From: Takifugu bimaculatus
Taxonomy: Eukaryota > Chordata > Actinopteri > Tetraodontiformes > Tetraodontidae
Assembly: GCA_004026145.2 (NCBI GenBank)
Contig: CP034980.1
Location: 11,263,649-11,327,648 of the forward strand
DNA: 64,000 nt
Reading direction: 5' to 3'
This document shows, one piece after another, positions 47,722 to 58,693 of this stretch (positions within the stretch are counted from its first letter, which is position 1; each line of letters opens with the position of its first letter). The notes below the pieces were generated by a model. That model was not told the DNA's origin, made no database searches, and saw only the letters and a list, made by a program, of their open reading frames with translations. The position numbers and the translations under genes were made by a program.

Positions 47722-48758
47722 CACTATATTGCCAAAAGTATTTGACCACCATCCAAATGATAAGAATCAGGTGTCCTAATCACTTGGCCCGGCCATAGGT
47801 GTATAAAATCAAGCCCTTAGGCATGGAGACTGTTTCTACAAATAATTGTTAAAGAATGGGCCGTTCTCAGGAGCTCAGTGATTTCAAGCGTGGAACTGTC
47901 ATAGGATGCCCCTGTGCAACAAATCCAGCGGTGAAATTTCCTTGCTCCTAAATATTCCAAAGTCAACTGTCGGCTTTATTATAAGAAAATGGAAGAGTTT
48001 GGGAACAACAGCAACTCAGCTACGAAGTGGTAGGCCACGTAAACTGACAGAGAGGGGTCAGCGGATGCTTAAGCGCATAATGCAAAGAGGTCGCCGACTT
48101 TCTGCACAGTCAGTTGCTACAGAGCTCCAAACTTCACGTGACCTTCAAATTAACCCACATACAGTACGCAGAGAGCTTCATGGAATGGGTTTGCATGGCC
48201 TGGCAGCTGCATCTAAGCCATACATCACCAAGTCCAATGCAAAGCGTCTGATGCAGTGGTGTAAAGCACGTCGCCACTGGACTCTAGAGCAGTGGAGACA
48301 CGTTCTCTGGAGCGATGAATCACGCTTTTCCATCTGGCAATCTGATGGACGAGTCTGGGTTTGGAGGTTGCCAGGAGAACGGTACATTTCGGACTGCATT
48401 GTGCCGAGTGTGAAATTTGGTGGAGGAGGAATTATGGTGTGGGGTTGTTTTTCAGGAGTTGGGCTTGGCCCCTTAGTTCCAGTGAAAGGAACTTTGAATG
48501 CTCCAGGATACGAAAACATTCTGGACAATTTCATGCCCCCAAACTTGTGGGAACAGTTTGGAACGCTTTTGGAAGAATGGTCGAAAATTCCTATAAGCAC
48601 ACTCAGCCTTGTGGACAGCCTTCCCAGAAGAGTTGAAGCTGTAATAGCTGCAAAAGGTGGGCCGCCATCATATTAAACCCTATGGGTTAGGAATGGGGTG
48701 GCACTTAAGTTCATATGTGAGTCAAGGCAGGTGGCCAAATACCTTTGGAAATATAGTG
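47722..48758 (+). mobile_element. Tc1-like DNA transposon, internally deleted
   Basis: Bounded by TA dinucleotides (47720-47721 and 48759-48760), with terminal inverted repeats CACTATATTGCCAAAAGTAT versus CACTATATTTCCAAAGGTAT. Length is 1037 bp, short for a Tc1 element of this type because part of the transposase gene is missing. Confidence 0.9.
47855..48676 (+). pseudogene. Broken Tc1 transposase
   Basis: ATG at 47855 begins MGRSQELSDFKRG. A one-base shift near 47905-47915 moves the homology to the frame of the open reading frame 47906-48676. Helix-turn-helix (EISLLLNIPKSTVGFI), the GRPRK box and the first catalytic region WSDESRF are present. At about 48567 an in-frame deletion joins LWEQFG to LLEEWSKIP, removing the segment that normally carries the second Asp and the final Glu. 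It therefore cannot be catalytically active. Confidence 0.88.
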
Positions 48759-48760
48759 TA

Positions 48761-49267
48761 CCTTGAAAGTGATGACCTGCATGCCGAGGGTCGTGGTGTA
48801 GAAGTTGACCATGTCTAGCACATTTCACACAGTTAGAACTAAATGATCCAAATGGCTCACTTCAACTGGGCAGGTCTTTTTTAACCTGAAACCCCCAACA
48901 GTGACTGTCTGTAAAGGAAACAATGATTAAAATGTGCGCCTTAAATATAGCTGTCAAGAAGGTAAAAAGGGAGTTAGCGAAACGACGCTACTCGGTGGCC
49001 AAAGGAAGTACAGACTGCAGCCAGTATCCACAAATCTGCTCCTATCCATGTATAAAAATAATTGATCTACTTTATATGACATTACTTTTCAAATCTCTGC
49101 CGATATTTTCAATGTTAATAGTTAGCTGCGCTTTATCTTTAATATAATAAGAATATAATGTTCGGGATCTTAGGATTGGGGTTAAATGAATTAAGGTTTG
49201 GCTTTTATTGCATTTGAATTTCACCATGTGACTCAAATCATCACAAAACACAGGAGCAAATTCAGAT
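48761..49267. other. Spacer between the Tc1 element and the fragile-X-like gene
   Basis: No gene or repeat seen. Confidence 0.5.
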
Positions 49268-49273
49268 TTTATT
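49268..49273 (-). terminator. Polyadenylation signal of the fragile-X-like gene
   Basis: AATAAA on the minus strand about 80 bases beyond the stop codon at 49354, well placed for cleavage. Confidence 0.55.
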
Positions 49274-49353
49274 CACAAATACAACAAATATTCCTGAAGT
49301 TCAGGAAAAAAATGGATCATTTAAAATGAAGTAATTCAAAAAAGAAAAACTGA

Positions 49354-50993
49354 TTAGGCCATTGCCACCCATTGGCTGCCAAACAATCTGAACAGGCAGA
49401 GTCCCTGTGGGGTCATCCTTATTTCTTCGTCGTCGTACTCGTCATCCATGGTGTATTCACGCAGTTGACGCTGGCAGTTGCGACGACGACGACGGGCGGG
49501 TTTTTTGACCTTTGGAGGCTTGGGCTCCACTAGAACACATATTATAAAAGTCTGTTAGTGTTTAGAAGTTTCTCCCTTCCTGGGACTCGCATTCATTGCA
49601 CAACAAAGCCAGATACTTACATTTCAGAGTCCAGACCGGCTGGTCTTCGTCGGTTTGCCACAATTCTTCAGTGTGTTCCCCTGTTCAGAAACACCATCCT
49701 CATGATCATCACCATCTAATCTATTGCTTTCACATGTGAATTATGGGTTAATTTCTTCTCACCAGAGTCTGGTGGCTGGCCGCTGTTGGTCTCACTGCTC
49801 GGACAGTTCTGGTGTTGCAAGCTCTTGTCTTCTGTCGCGTGGGCCCTTTGCTCGCTAGAACCAGCATATTCAGTTGGCTGACCGCCGTCGTCGGCTTGGG
49901 TCTGACAGCCCTGATCCTTGGTCTCTGCTTGTGCGTGGCACTGCTCCTCCTACATGGCCAGGCAGAGGAAGACATGGATCACATGTGTTTGACAGCTGTC
50001 AAAGCCAGCACTTTCACATCTGCTTGTGCAGTTCTTCGTGAGACCTATGTGGAGCGTACGCTCTGAGAGCTCACCTGCAGTCTGACTCTTGGCTCTTCTA
50101 ACCAGAAGATCTGCACAAGCATTTCTACGGTGCAGAAAGTGTTCTTATTCTGATTCCTGATGGACCCTGATTTGACAAACTCCTGGAATCCATCCATGTA
50201 TTCAATCAGATACCACTGGGAAAAGTGTAAGAAAGGAAGCTTTTTTATTACCATCCCTCTTAAAATGAATAATTATCAGTCAAGCTGAATTATTTGTTGT
50301 GCGTTTTTTTAAATAATCCACTCCAGCTTCTGAGTGAGGGCTTCTGATTCTGCAGCAACATCTGAATTACCTCTCCTATAATCATTTTGATCTGTGCCTG
50401 CCACCAGCCAAATGGTTCCTGAACACTAAGCCTGGAGAAAACCTGTGAGACAATGGACATAAAAACTGGTAAACTACAACTACCAGACCTGAGTTAATTG
50501 AATCATAAGTTATACTGGTAGTTCTCACCTCCACCTCATCTCCAACAGCCACGTTACAGGAGAAATTTGGAGGAGGCAGCCGCCTCACAGAGTCACAACA
50601 CACCACAACTTCCTCCTGTGGACTATAGATAATATATGTTAATAATCAAAACTAATAATACATCAATACACTCCAGAAGTTTAAAATGTTTCAAGAAAAA
50701 GCATCAAACTTACTTGTTTTCATAAACTACTGCCAGAAGCTTTCCAGAAATGGACTTGATTTGGGCCTAAAGAGAAAGAACAGTATTTACAACATTCAAA
50801 CACATCGTGGTTAAATAAGTTTAAAATTCATAACAACTGAGTATTGAACTAACAAATGTGTGAAATCCCAGCTTTGAGCTAGTGAATATTAAGTACACAG
50901 GTGCTTTTGCTGAGATCATCTCTAAATTTAGCAGCGCTTCACCTCGTAGAAGGCGCCGTTCAGCCCTTTTACTTCAACGTTGACTTGAACCAT
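49354..50993 (-). CDS. Fragile-X-family tandem Tudor protein without KH domains
   Basis: Coding exons in transcript order: 50993-50943, 50766-50714, 50622-50529, 50442-50371, 50215-50075, 49949-49763, 49680-49621, 49529-49354. They sum to 834 nt, or 277 residues; every phase fits. Residues 1-120 align collinearly with the Agenet/Tudor pair of FMR1/FXR1/FXR2: VNVEVKGLNGAFYEAQIKSI, VVYENN, DSVRRLPPPNF, VGDEVEVFSRL, EPFGWWQAQIKM, GEWYLIEYMDGF and IRNQNKNTF. After that the homology stops. There are no KH or RGG domains. The rest is a Gln/Glu/Asp-rich region with several Cys, then KKPARRRRRNCQRQ (possible nuclear signal) and an acidic MDDEYDDEE. Small exons, good splice sites and a poly(A) signal argue for a live gene rather than a retrocopy. 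I do not recognise a named orthologue. The exon 6-8 part rests on splice logic alone. Confidence 0.75.
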
Positions 50994-51624
50994 GTTGGAA
51001 CTTGTTTCTTTTGTTTGTCTCTTAGTTGATTTTGTTTAACTAATGTTGAAATGTTTACCTCTGGAGCTTTGCTACTTTACATAGGCCAAGGCTCTGACCC
51101 TCATTAAACAAATTTACTCTGATCGTTAACCTTTCAAAAGGTGCATTGACAAAGGCCATACAGACTCTGCCCTTTTATGTTCTTTGAAGATTCTTTGAAG
51201 AGCCGGGAATCCTGCTAAACGTCCCTATTCAAAAGAAGATATTCTTTTAAATACAGAAATAATTAATGTGATTGTGTATTCAATGTTCGGCCATCATATG
51301 TAGACCTGTATTAAGCTCAGCATTGGCGGCACCACGGGGAGAAAATGGACACCTTTTTAGGCTCCGTGCGAAGAACTGGCAGCTGGTATTGCTGCAGTAC
51401 CGTAACCTGACCGATAGGTGAAGGAATTTACCACAGTGCTTCTATTTCAAACAAAACTGTCCTGTGTCTCCTAATACAGTGTGTCACTGTGGAAGCTGAA
51501 AACTTCTCACAACCATCCTCAGCGCAACTGGCAGTAATAGTTGCTTTAACAAGAGCTTTGAAGTTGCTAAAAGTGAAACATCAACACAAACTCTGCATAT
51601 ACTAATGCAGTCGTTTGTGTTGAT
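50994..51624. other. 5' flank of the fragile-X-like gene
   Basis: Presumed promoter and leader of the minus-strand gene. No clear TATA box or CpG-rich core was recognised. Confidence 0.4.
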
Positions 51625-51695
51625 GGATCCCAGGGCCTGACCCCCAACAAGAAACAGTGTCAAGGAGAAACTCCTCTTTATCAGGAGGAAATGTA
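51625..51695 (-). mobile_element. L2-type LINE 3' tail fragment
   Basis: GGATCCCAGGGCCTGACCCC and AAACTCCTCTTTATCAGGAG are the reverse complement of the tail seen at 29935-30000 (CTGTTAAAGAGGAG ... GGGGGTTAGGCCCTGGGATT). Only the extreme 3' end was retained. Confidence 0.75.
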
Positions 51696-52039
51696 CTAAT
51701 GTGACTGCATGGTTATTATTGGCCCTTGGTCTTTATATTGGAATAGAGGTTATTAAGACATTATCAAACTTTATACAGTAAGATCAAATAAATAAATCAG
51801 CTCTACATCCTCCGGAAATAAGATTAATTATGTAAATGACTTTGGTTTAAAAAAAATTATTGTGAATAGTAAACAAAATTTGCTAAATGGTCTTAAAACA
51901 TGTCTGTATTAATTTGTTAATATGAATGGTGTTATGTTTTGGTTTTGTTTGTTTTTTTAAACAGAACCCAAGAGCAGGCCAGGACATGGTGGTAAGAGGG
52001 TCAAAGTATTTTATTTACAGGGGCTTAACACAAGGAAGA

Positions 52040-53330
52040 CAGAAGCAGTCCTCCAGGACTTGTTGTCCTCCAGACAGTGATTAAGCCGTTGCTTAAAAAA
52101 CCATCACTGGATCCTGACGTATTAGCAAATTATAGGCCAATATCCAACCTTCCTTTTATCTCTAAAGTTTTTGAGAAGGTGGTGCTGACTCAGTTACTGG
52201 AGCACCTGCAGAGGAACAGCCTGTTTGAGATGTTTCAGTCAGGCTTTAGAGCTCATCACAGCACAGAAACGGCACTTCTTAAAGTTACTAATGATCTTCT
52301 CATAGCTTCAGATCATGGACTGGTCTCTATGCTGGTTCTGCTGGATCTCAGTGCTGCTTTTGATACAGTTGATCACAGCATCCTGTTCCATGGACTGGAA
52401 CATGTGATTGGATTAAAGGGACAGCACAAGACTGGTTTGGATCATATTTATTTGATAGATACCAGTTTGCTCATGTCCATGGTGTTCCCTCCTCATACAG
52501 TAGGGTTAGCCACGGAGTTCCTCAAGGTTCTGTTCTTGGACCAATCCTCTTCACCTTGTACATGCTTCCCTTAGGGAACATTATTCAGCAGCATGGGATA
52601 AATTTTCATTGTTATGCTGATGACACTCAGCTTTATTTATCCATGAAACCAGAGGAGACAGAGAAGTTAGTGAAGCTCCAGACCTGTCTTAAAGACATAA
52701 AGTCCTGGATGTCTTCAAATTTCCTCCTCCTTAACCCAGGAAAAACCGAGGTCATGGTGTTTGGTCCTGAACCTCTCTGGGATAGATTAGATCATATGAT
52801 CAATCTAGATAGTATCTCATTAACATCTAGTCTCTCTGTGAGGAATCTAGGAGTAACTTTTGATCAAAATCTCTCCTTCAACTCACACATTAAATTAGTC
52901 TCTAGAAGTGCCTTTTTTCACCTGAGGAACATCACAAAGATCAGGAAGCTACTGACCCACCATGATGCTGAAAAGTTAATTCATGCTTTTGTTACTTCCA
53001 GGCTGGACTATTGTAAACCTTCATTATCAGGGTATTACGGTATAGAGGGTCGTCTAATCGTTAGGTCACATCTTAGTTATGCTGTTATAGGCCAAGGCTG
53101 CCGGGGTCCGAAAACATGATCACCTGACAGGCCTCTGTCACCCCACTGGGTCATGGTTTCCTCTTCTCTCCTCTCCTTTCCTCCTCCTCATCAAGCAGAC
53201 TAGTTATGCTGATTCCTGTGTAGTTTTTCTGCCCCCCCCTCTATTCATTTACAGGTATCACCGCCTTCGGAGCTGCATGATGACCTCCGGCCCCGCTGAC
53301 CCGCTGTATAATGTATTTATGTGTGTGTTT
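52040..53330 (+). mobile_element. L2-type LINE, 5'-truncated
   Basis: 52077-52450 encodes the start of an L2-clade reverse transcriptase (LANYRPISNLPFISKVFEKV, FQSGFRAHHSTETALLKVTN, LVLLDLSAAFDTVDH). After a frame shift between about 52420 and 52560 the frame resumes with FHCYADDTQLYLS (catalytic YADD) and continues through WMSSNFLLLNPGKTEV to about 53030. A 3' UTR with CACCCCACTGGGTCATGG follows. It is inactive because of the truncation and the shift. Confidence 0.9.
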
Positions 53331-53537
53331 CTGATCCAGCAGCAACCGCTGGTTGACTGTGACTGCCTAATATAACCCTCATCACCAATTGCAGTAACAA
53401 AGCACGGGAAGATGATAGTCTATGGAAGTAATCACTGGATCAATATCAGAAGATTTTAAGACAAAGTGCCTGTAATTTAAACACCAATAACAAGAAAGAG
53501 AAATTGTTTGAATTATTTCTTCACATTGGGAAACTCT

Positions 53538-54253
53538 CTATATGGCAAATGCCAATCGAGCTCGACGGTGCCGGGCAGTGAGCACAGGGCCCGCTACAGG
53601 ACGTTGGGCCCTCAGGAGCCTGTTTCTGATTGTTTGGTCAGAAACATTCACACCAGTGGCCTGCTGGAGGTCATTTTGTAGGGCTCTGGCAGTGCTCACC
53701 CTTTTCCTCCTTGCACAGAGGAGCAGATACCGATCCTGCTGAAGGTTTAAGGCCGTTCTATGGCCCTGCCCAGCTCTCCTGGAGTAATCACCTGTCTCCT
53801 GGAATCTCCTCCATGCTCTTGAGACTGTGCTGGGAAGACCCATTAAACCTTCTTGCAACGGCACGTATCGATGTGCCATCCTGGAGGAGTTGGACTACTT
53901 GTGCAACCTATAGCATCCAGGTACCACACCATGCTATCAACAGAGATGTTGATCCAAGCCAAATGAATAACTACAGCAGTAGAAAGTCAGTCAGTAAAAA
54001 AAATCAGCCAAAAGAGATGAGGAGGGAAAAAGTATCAGTGGCCTCAACCTGGAAAGCCATTCCTGTTTTGGGAGCCATCTCATTGTTGCCCCTCTGATGC
54101 TTCTGGTGTTGATTTCATTAACAACAAAGCAGCAGAAACTGATTAACAACCCCCTCTGCTACTTAACTGACCAGATCAATATCCCAGAAGTTTAACTGAT
54201 AGGTTGCTATACTCTGATTAAAAAGTGTTCCTCTAATTTTTTTGAGCAGTGTA
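53538..54253 (-). mobile_element. 5' half of a second Tc1-family transposon
   Basis: Minus-strand frame 53879-53538 encodes TVSRAWRRFQETGDYSRRAG, QQDRYLLLCARRKRVSTARA and LQNDLQQATGVNVSDQTIRN, the DNA-binding half of a widespread fish Tc1 group. It ends at LAFAI. The terminal inverted repeat ACACTGCTCAAAAAAATTAG (minus strand) ends at 54252 beside TA. The catalytic half and the other terminus are absent. Confidence 0.85.
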
Positions 54254-54940
54254 TAAAAGAACATGTTCAAGAAGTAAAGCTTAGAAAATACAACCTCAAA
54301 AGCTCTATCACCATATGTTTTAAGACAAGTGCAAGGGACAGACAGCAAGTTAAACATATGCCTTCTGAGGGGATAGTTAAGTGTATATGCAATGAAACTT
54401 GTTATTGCAATTACGGCTTGGCAGTATTATATTTATATTGTGATCTAAAATTAGATGTAGTCTTAGATGTTGATAATGGTAATATTAACCCTAACATTGT
54501 TTTTTACTGGTTGTAAAGCCTACATTTTTGGACCTTTATGGACTGTTTTAACTGTTTTATTATCTTTTACCTTATCCACTATCATACCCACATTATAGAG
54601 GTCTCATCCTGTCAATATGTTGCAAAATTACCATGGGAACAAAACCCTGGCTTTTTTCTTCCTTTAAAAAAATAAAATCACAGTCTTATTTCCGAGTTCT
54701 TGTGACACGATGATGACGAGCTAAATCACTAAAAAAAATCCTTTCGGCCTCAAATGAAATATGATTTTATATCATATCACCCGTGTTACAGTGCTTGTCC
54801 AAAGAGTTCTACTTTTCAATGCCTAACATTATATCTAGTGGTGTATAATGGTCTATGCAGCAGGGCATAAAAACTTGGGCCATTTCTACACCTGAGTGGT
54901 TCCAAGATCCCTAAAGGCTGCTGATGGTCACTTTTGCTCA
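54254..54940. other. AT-rich spacer
   Basis: No gene, named repeat or motif recognised. Confidence 0.5.
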
Positions 54941-54949
54941 GAAAAATCT

Positions 54950-55290
54950 GGTCAAACCATGGACCCAGCGCCTATGTCTTTTGCATAAAGCCTTTCCGAG
55001 ATGCTCGAGGGAATGTTTCTGCGGAGCAGAACGGGAATTGCTGGTTTCGCCTCGGCGAATGGTCGCTCTTTCACTGCCCGGGCAGAGACCATTGAGGAGC
55101 TGAGAGGCGAGGCACGGACAATTCTTGAAAATCGCGGTGGCTGTGACGCGGTCCGCTGGTGCGGTTCTCTCGTCCGTTTCTGCGGCTCCTTCCTCGTTGC
55201 CCGGAGCGCCAAAGCTAGTGACAATGGTGCATGTAATGAGAAAAAGCTTCCACAAGAGGTCAGATGGTGCACATGATGGTTTGGGGAAAG
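54950..55290. other. GC-rich island with long open frames on both strands
   Basis: This 340-bp island is much richer in G+C and CpG than its flanks. It is open in two minus frames (55297-54938 and 55305-54952) and in plus frames 55001-55276 and 55125 onward. The minus frame from 55297 starts with a hydrophobic leader-like LLWKLFLITCTIVTSFGA. No family was recognised. It may be part of the adjacent retroelement or an undescribed exon. Confidence 0.35.
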
Positions 55291-55367
55291 AAAGCAAGAA
55301 AGCAAGAAAGAAGGAAGGAAGGAAGGAAGGAAGGAAGGAAGGAAGGAAGGAAGGAAGGAAGGAAGGA

Positions 55368-55402
<35 letters not shown>
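55289..55402. repeat. (GGAA)n(GAAA)n microsatellite
   Basis: AAGC/AAGG units grade into about twelve GAAG units and then about eight GAAA units, at the 3' boundary of the Tx1-like element. Confidence 0.95.
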
Positions 55403-55404
<2 letters not shown>

Positions 55405-57090
55405 TTAATTTTTTGATTTTTACACAATTTGATTTTTACAAATTTCACACCCTGTTGACAACACAGTAGTGACAGTAAAATAAATAGAATTCAACAAAAA
55501 ACAGTAACTCCACAAGGAGTTTATTCAATGTGCAATTGATATTCAACGTTTAAAAAAAAGTGCAGTGAATCTCTCGTGCTCATCGCACACTTAATATTGT
55601 CTTTCGCTCAGAACAGAAACATCACTGGTCTGACACAGTGATCCATCCTAGAGAGGGAAACGGTGGTGGCTCGTCATGCAGGCTCCAGCGGGGGGCGCTC
55701 CGTCCCTTCCCAGCCGGACAGCCTACAAGCTGGTGCTCTTGCTGGACAGTTCTCTGAGCTGTTTCCTTGTTTTGCCCATGTGCTTCCTCAACCGAAAGAT
55801 CTCGGGATCGGTCAGGTCCGATGCAGCTCTGTGTTTTATCCAGTGGCTGGCCGAGTGGATGAAGAGGAGCTTGTCGGGGAAATATATCCCCAGGTCAGGG
55901 CCCCTCATGCCTTTGGTCTTTATGAGGAAGGTCTTGATCATACCTGGGGAGTACACGTCATCCCTCTCACTGTCTACCACCGTGTTTGACAGTTCACTGC
56001 CATCAGACGTGTACTCCTGGTCACTGCCTGTGGCAGCGGCTGCATCCTCCAGCCACCCAGCTTTTTTGTCTTCACTGTCCTTGGTGACATTTTTTTGCTT
56101 CCTGCGCCGCTTTGCAGGAGCAGGCCACCATTCAGACACCCCCCCACTGCCCTCACTTGTACCCGCACCTCATTCACCCACCTCACCTGTGCTCATTCCT
56201 CCCTCACCAAGCTCGCCAGCCACCATCCCTGGCGCCCCACGCTCACCTGTCCCCCGCCCCACTTCACCTACCGCTACACCCTGTTCACCTGTTTGACCCA
56301 TGTCTCTCATCTCTCCTGCCTCACCCAGTTCACTTATTTCACTCATTCCATCCCCAGTCTCACCCAGCCCACCCAACACTTCAAATGCCACCCCAGTTGG
56401 ATCCATTTCCTTCCCCGCCTCACCACTCTCACCAGTCACCTCGACCACCATCTCCACATTCTCCCTCGCTCCACTCACCTCAGTCACACGCCCTGTTGTT
56501 TAAGATCATGTGGACCTGCCTGCGGTGAGACACTACGTGTCTCAACAATGGTGACCGACAACTACTTCCTAATGGGGGACACCAGTTTCCCATGTCGGGA
56601 CAGTTCTTTCGTCAGGAACTCATCGCTGATGAACGGTGGCACGTTGGACAAGGTAATCCGTGCCACGGGCTGCGTCAGCGGAGTCATCTGGACGAACTGC
56701 CCCCCCACGGTGATCCCCGTCTCCACCAACCTGTTCACCTGATCTACGTTCGCTACGAACAGCACCACCGCCCTGTTCATGCGGGCGGCGGACTTCATGG
56801 AGCTGTGGCCGATTTCCTGGCCCACAGCCAGAGCCACCTCCTCCACACTGAGCACGGAGCCCGCTCCCACCTTCACCCCGTGTCTCCAGGTCAACCCGGT
56901 CAAGTTGGCGTTCGCCGCCATGACGGCCGCCCCACAAACTCACACACTCACCAAACCAAGAAGCAAATAAATAAATACAAAACGCACAATCAAACAAACT
57001 ATGTTCACAAACATTCACACTCACAGAAAAAGGTCAGAAATAGGAATAAACGTGTTTTTTTCAGTCTCTCGCTCTCCTTCCACCACCGAA
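55403..57090 (-). mobile_element. Tx1-type LINE reduced to ORF1
   Basis: The minus-strand segment runs from GGTGGTGGAAGGAGAGCGAG (about 57088) to AATTAAATC (about 55403) and is bounded on both sides by GAAA-type microsatellite. It holds a degenerate ORF1 and then apparent 3' UTR with AATAAA near 55517. No ORF2 endonuclease or reverse transcriptase is present. Confidence 0.7.
55723..56921 (-). pseudogene. Tx1-like LINE ORF1, frameshifted and lacking its zinc knuckle
   Basis: 56921-56562 encodes LTWRHGVKVGAGSVLSVEEV, QPVARITLSNVPPFISDEFL and TKELSRHGKLV. The frame continues at about 56530 with VSHRRQVHMILNN and then ends. An acidic Gly/Glu-rich middle (56487-56170) and a C-terminal part (56139-55723: PAPAKRRRKQKNV ... 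DLGIYFPDKLLFI ... FRLRKHMGKTRKQLREL) follow in other frames. The CCHC region expected after MILNN in fish Tx1 ORF1 proteins is missing. The family binds element RNA. Confidence 0.75.
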
Positions 57091-57118
57091 AGAAAGAAAG
57101 AAAGTAAGAAAGAAAGTA
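57091..57118. repeat. (GAAA)n tract at the Tx1 5' boundary
   Basis: Five to seven GAAA/GTAA units directly outside the upstream end of the element. Confidence 0.8.
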
Positions 57119-58640
57119 CGAGCTATTATAAAAAAAAACTTCACTGAGCTGTTCGATACCTATTTTTATTAATATATAAAACATATCATATATGAAAACA
57201 TTTATTCTTTTTAATACTGTAGAAATTCCACCTTTACACATTGTCGACACTGGAGAGGCTTTCTAAGACCCATGAGTCCAAGCCTCTTTTATCCCACAGC
57301 GATTAGAAAAAGAGAATCATTCCATAATTTTGTTTACAGTTCAATTTTGTAATTTGTTGTTTATTGCAGGAGGGAGAAATTTAGAGCTACAGCCTTCTAA
57401 AGGTACAGTTTTTGTTTTATTTCATTTAATTTTTACATGAGCCAGACAGAGGTTTAGTCTCAGCTGACTACAACAGATGTCATCACCATGAGACAGTATG
57501 TTTGGCCTAATTTTTATGCAGCCATACAGGTTGTCAAAAATGTCTAAATCAATTAGCTTTACTGTGTGGACGGCAGTTTGTGAACTGAGTGTACATCACA
57601 TGTGTGATGTGATGGACATGTGGGATGCGCTGTCCACTGTCTTACAGTGACCACATGAGAGCGTTAGTTTGTTAGACTCCATGCTGGTAGAGGATGGCAT
57701 CCTGCTGCTCATTCCAGTTCCCCAGTTCTGCACATCAAGGCTCAGCACTCCTGCAGCCTGGAGTTGGCTGGAGTCTCTAGACTCATGTCTCATATATTTT
57801 ATTCAGTAGCCGTCTGTGTGACAGTCTGTGTTGTGTTGTTGTTTATCTAGCCTGTCAGTTTCTAGGTTGGAAAATAAAGTTTGGAGAATTCCAGAGTGCT
57901 AAAGATTTTGATCAGGATTCAATTTGAATTTAGAGTCAAAATTAAGGGATGCAACTCAAACAAGTTTTGAATCAGGGTTTGAATTTAAAGGTAGGTAAGA
58001 ACAAGGGAGTGAATCATTTTTGACGTTCCACTTGAATGATCACCTTCTTAGCTACTGGAAAATAAATTTGAGAAAAAAGATGGATTAAAAATAAAGCTTC
58101 AAGGGCCAATTCCAGAGTTTTCTCAATATGAAAATACAATCAGGTATAATGGCTCTGCTTTAGCACTTGCTCGAGCCTCCAGATCAAACACTTTCTCAGC
58201 TTGCAGTTGATTCAGCACACTTCAACGGCTGCCTGGAAGGTAGGAAATCCATCTAAAACATGTGGTATTCTTTAGAAACTAGATGGCAGTTAAGTTGAGG
58301 TCAATTATGCTTTAGGCAAAAAAAAAAAAAAGGAATGAATTGGACATGACTAAAATGTGTCCCACTGTAAAACTGCCAGGTGAGGATGTGCCAAAATTCA
58401 TATTCTTACTAAATATTACTGCCTTTTTTAAAAATACAATAGCTCACATTCTAGGAAATGAACAGATCTAAATGAATTAAACAAAAAGTATAATGTAGTA
58501 CAGGGGATAAAAGTGGAAGAAAAGACAAAAGACAAATCGATTTTATGCTTAAAAAGATTTAAATATTGTATCAAGACTTCATCCCATATGAGGTTTGTAC
58601 AATTGAATTGTCTGTGCATGTGTGTGCATGCCAGCAAGCC
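57119..58640. other. Spacer
   Basis: AT-rich; small open frames only, an A13 run at 58319, nothing recognised. Confidence 0.5.
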
Positions 58641-58643
58641 AGC

Positions 58644-58644
58644 C

Positions 58645-58693
<49 letters not shown>
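58644..58693. repeat. (TGTC)n microsatellite
   Basis: Twelve TGTC units, the same tetranucleotide family as 27287-27333. Confidence 0.95.
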
